Under the pieces are notes generated by a model. That model saw only the letters and a program-made list of their open reading frames with translations. It made no database searches and had not been told where the DNA came from. Positions 62,403-63,503 of a DNA stretch of 63,503 nt are shown piece after piece. Source of the stretch: an uncultured Prevotella sp. (GTDB lineage Bacteria; Bacteroidota; Bacteroidia; Bacteroidales; Bacteroidaceae); assembly GCA_900322095.1 (NCBI GenBank), contig ONYS01000005.1, positions 1 to 63,503 on the forward strand. The letters run 5' to 3'. How positions within the stretch are numbered: position 1 is the stretch's first letter; each line of letters starts with the position of its first letter. The translations under genes were made by a program, and so were the position numbers.

Positions 62403-63099
62403 ATTCAATCAAGGCAATCATCTGAGCAACATACCTCAGCAGAAGCCCAAACGCCCTTCTATCATCGGACAGATGTTCAAATTCGGACTCAAATTGGCAA
62501 CAGGAAGCCTGCAAACCACAGTAACTGTAGTGTTAACGGTTCTTGTCTTGATCGTCGTTTCGTTCCTCATTGTTCGTTTTTCGGGCAAAGAAAATCATGT
62601 TGGAGTCACTGAGGAAAAGAAAATTACACTCTCGCCCACCCAAATCAAATCGCTTGAGGACATCGGCGAATGGGAGTTCCTATCCATTGCCGACGAGGAG
62701 TTGGTCGACACCGTCAGCCATGGATTCTTCGGCGACGACAGACTAGTGCGCATCTATTTTGGCACACTTCGCCTGGGCGTCAACATGCATGAAGTTCATA
62801 ATGGATGGATAAGAATGGATAAAGACACCGTGGTGGCTACCCTGCCGCCAATCAAGCTTCTCGATACGGACTTCATTGATGAAGCCCGAACCAAATCGTT
62901 CTATGAGGAGGGAGATTGGACGCAAGCCGACCGGGAAGCCTTATATAAGAAGGCTTACGATGCCATGTATAGCCGTTGCTATACATCAGCCAACATAAAA
63001 ACAGCAAGCGAGAACGCCAGAATCCAACTCACAAATATTCTGAGAAGCATGGGATATGACTATGTGAAGATCGCTGTCAGCGAGTCGCCGGGCAAATAG
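62389..63099 (+). CDS. DUF4230 membrane protein, paralog of the preceding lipoprotein
   Basis: 236 residues. Cytosolic start rich in Pro/Lys, one membrane helix (about 42-64), then DUF4230 (EWEFLSIADEELVDTVSHGFFGDDRLVRIYFGTLRLGVNM, KDTVVATLPPIKLLDTDFID, ENARIQLTNILRSMGY). Overlaps its neighbour by 14 bp. The pair would present two related domains on the outer face of the inner membrane (this one) and on a lipid anchor (the other). Function unknown. Confidence 0.83.
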   Translation: MKTDKFNQGNHLSNIPQQKPKRPSIIGQMFKFGLKLATGSLQTTVTVVLTVLVLIVVSFLIVRFSGKENHVGVTEEKKITLSPTQIKSLEDIGEWEFLSIADEELVDTVSHGFFGDDRLVRIYFGTLRLGVNMHEVHNGWIRMDKDTVVATLPPIKLLDTDFIDEARTKSFYEEGDWTQADREALYKKAYDAMYSRCYTSANIKTASENARIQLTNILRSMGYDYVKIAVSESPGK

Positions 63100-63150
63100 C
63101 CTGAACAAGAGAGTGCTAGTCTGATGTGGGCAACTTCGTAATCGCCGCTT

Positions 63151-63438
63151 TCAGATGTAATATTCTGCTGCATCCACCAGTCCGGCTTTAAACGCATACT
63201 TCGTAGCTTCGTGCACATTGTTAACGCCAAGCTTGCGAAAGATGTTCTTTCGGTGTGTGTTCACCGTGTGGAAGCTGGAAAAACGCCTCTCCGCAATTTC
63301 CTTCGTGGTCATACCTAAAGCTATATCGCGAAGAATCTCTTTCTCCGTCTTGGTCAGCTTCACCGGTTCCGCAGTTTCAGGAACAGATGAAATCAAAAGT
63401 TCCGTCCTGTTTTCGTCATTGGGACACCCAAATTTCAA
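63151..63438 (-). CDS. LuxR-type HTH regulator, 5' part cut or frameshifted
   Basis: At least 95 residues with a LuxR/GerE helix-turn-helix (LTKTEKEILRDIALGMTTKEIAERRFSSFHTVNTHRKNIFRKLGVNNVHEATKYA). The open frame begins at a TTG near 63438 without an upstream ATG; an ATG-started frame (MDEEQRKLYDLVDM...) just upstream ends 1 nt out of register. Either the gene is frameshifted or its start is atypical. The window ends at 63503, so the true 5' end may not be visible. Confidence 0.75.
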   Translation of the reverse strand: MKFGCPNDENRTELLISSVPETAEPVKLTKTEKEILRDIALGMTTKEIAERRFSSFHTVNTHRKNIFRKLGVNNVHEATKYAFKAGLVDAAEYYI

Positions 63439-63503
63439 GACCGAGTGCTCATATCGACCAAATCATATAGTTTACGTTGTTCCTCATCCATTCCAAGTAT
63501 CCT

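Overview
The window looks like a chromosomal segment of a Bacteroidetes bacterium, most likely Prevotellaceae (Prevotella/Segatella-like). The reasons are: many promoters of the phylum-specific form TTTG-N19/20-TAnnTTTG; almost no Shine-Dalgarno sequences (with two striking exceptions); a BspA-type leucine-rich-repeat gene; families largely confined to Bacteroidetes (DUF4199, DUF6452/DUF6048-like, DUF4230, DUF4738-like, RNase G next to an mS38-like peptide); and gene orders usual in Bacteroidales. The species assignment is inference. There is no plasmid, prophage or CRISPR array.

Layout. 1-14.2 kb: a Zn/Cd-type P1B ATPase with a palindromic operator candidate in its promoter, a ThrE-like exporter, serS, a fused NfnA-NfnB/GltD-type flavoprotein, and an AddA/AddB-like recombination helicase-nuclease pair. 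14.2-19 kb: a DegP/HtrA protease, then a repeat-rich zone in which a BspA-like LRR gene is bracketed by direct copies of composite hairpin repeats. 19-28 kb: ftsY, rimO, two HU-type genes (the second fused to a membrane segment and a LysM domain), cstA, a small outer-membrane barrel, recR, a membrane protein, a glycosyltransferase and an acetyltransferase. 28-31 kb: twin tRNA-Asp genes, the rpsF-rpsR-rplI operon and fabD. 31-35.4 kb: an intracellular GH13 enzyme with an AlaX-like tRNA-editing domain at its C-terminus, RNase G, a 29-residue mS38-like peptide and an HU-like protein. 35.6-46 kb: pyruvate kinase, a BadF-type kinase, a large MscS channel, a GHL10-type glycosidase, mutS2, the SRP RNA and a tRNA-Thr gene with an internal 30-bp tandem duplication. 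46-58.5 kb: DUF4199, GT2, DUF6452-like, DUF6048-like, ApbE, a Crp-type regulator, an M3 peptidase, dCMP deaminase, an S41 protease, 5-formyl-THF cyclo-ligase, a DUF721 protein, recF, a TPR protein and ribH. 58.8-60.5 kb: an insertion sequence with complete ends and an 11-bp target duplication. 60.5 kb to the end: a small conserved protein, a lipoprotein, a DUF4230 pair and a LuxR-type regulator cut by the window edge.

Most of the window is housekeeping: translation, DNA repair and recombination, protein targeting and envelope quality control. The accessory signal sits at 15.9-18.9 kb (repeats plus LRR gene), at 45.1-45.9 kb (22-bp array, SRP RNA, rearranged tRNA-Thr) and at 58.5-60.5 kb (22-bp array, IS). 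The most unusual items are the GH13-AlaX fusion, the HU-membrane-LysM fusion, the perfect AGGAGG sites before rpsR and rplI, and the duplicated tRNA-Thr 5' half.
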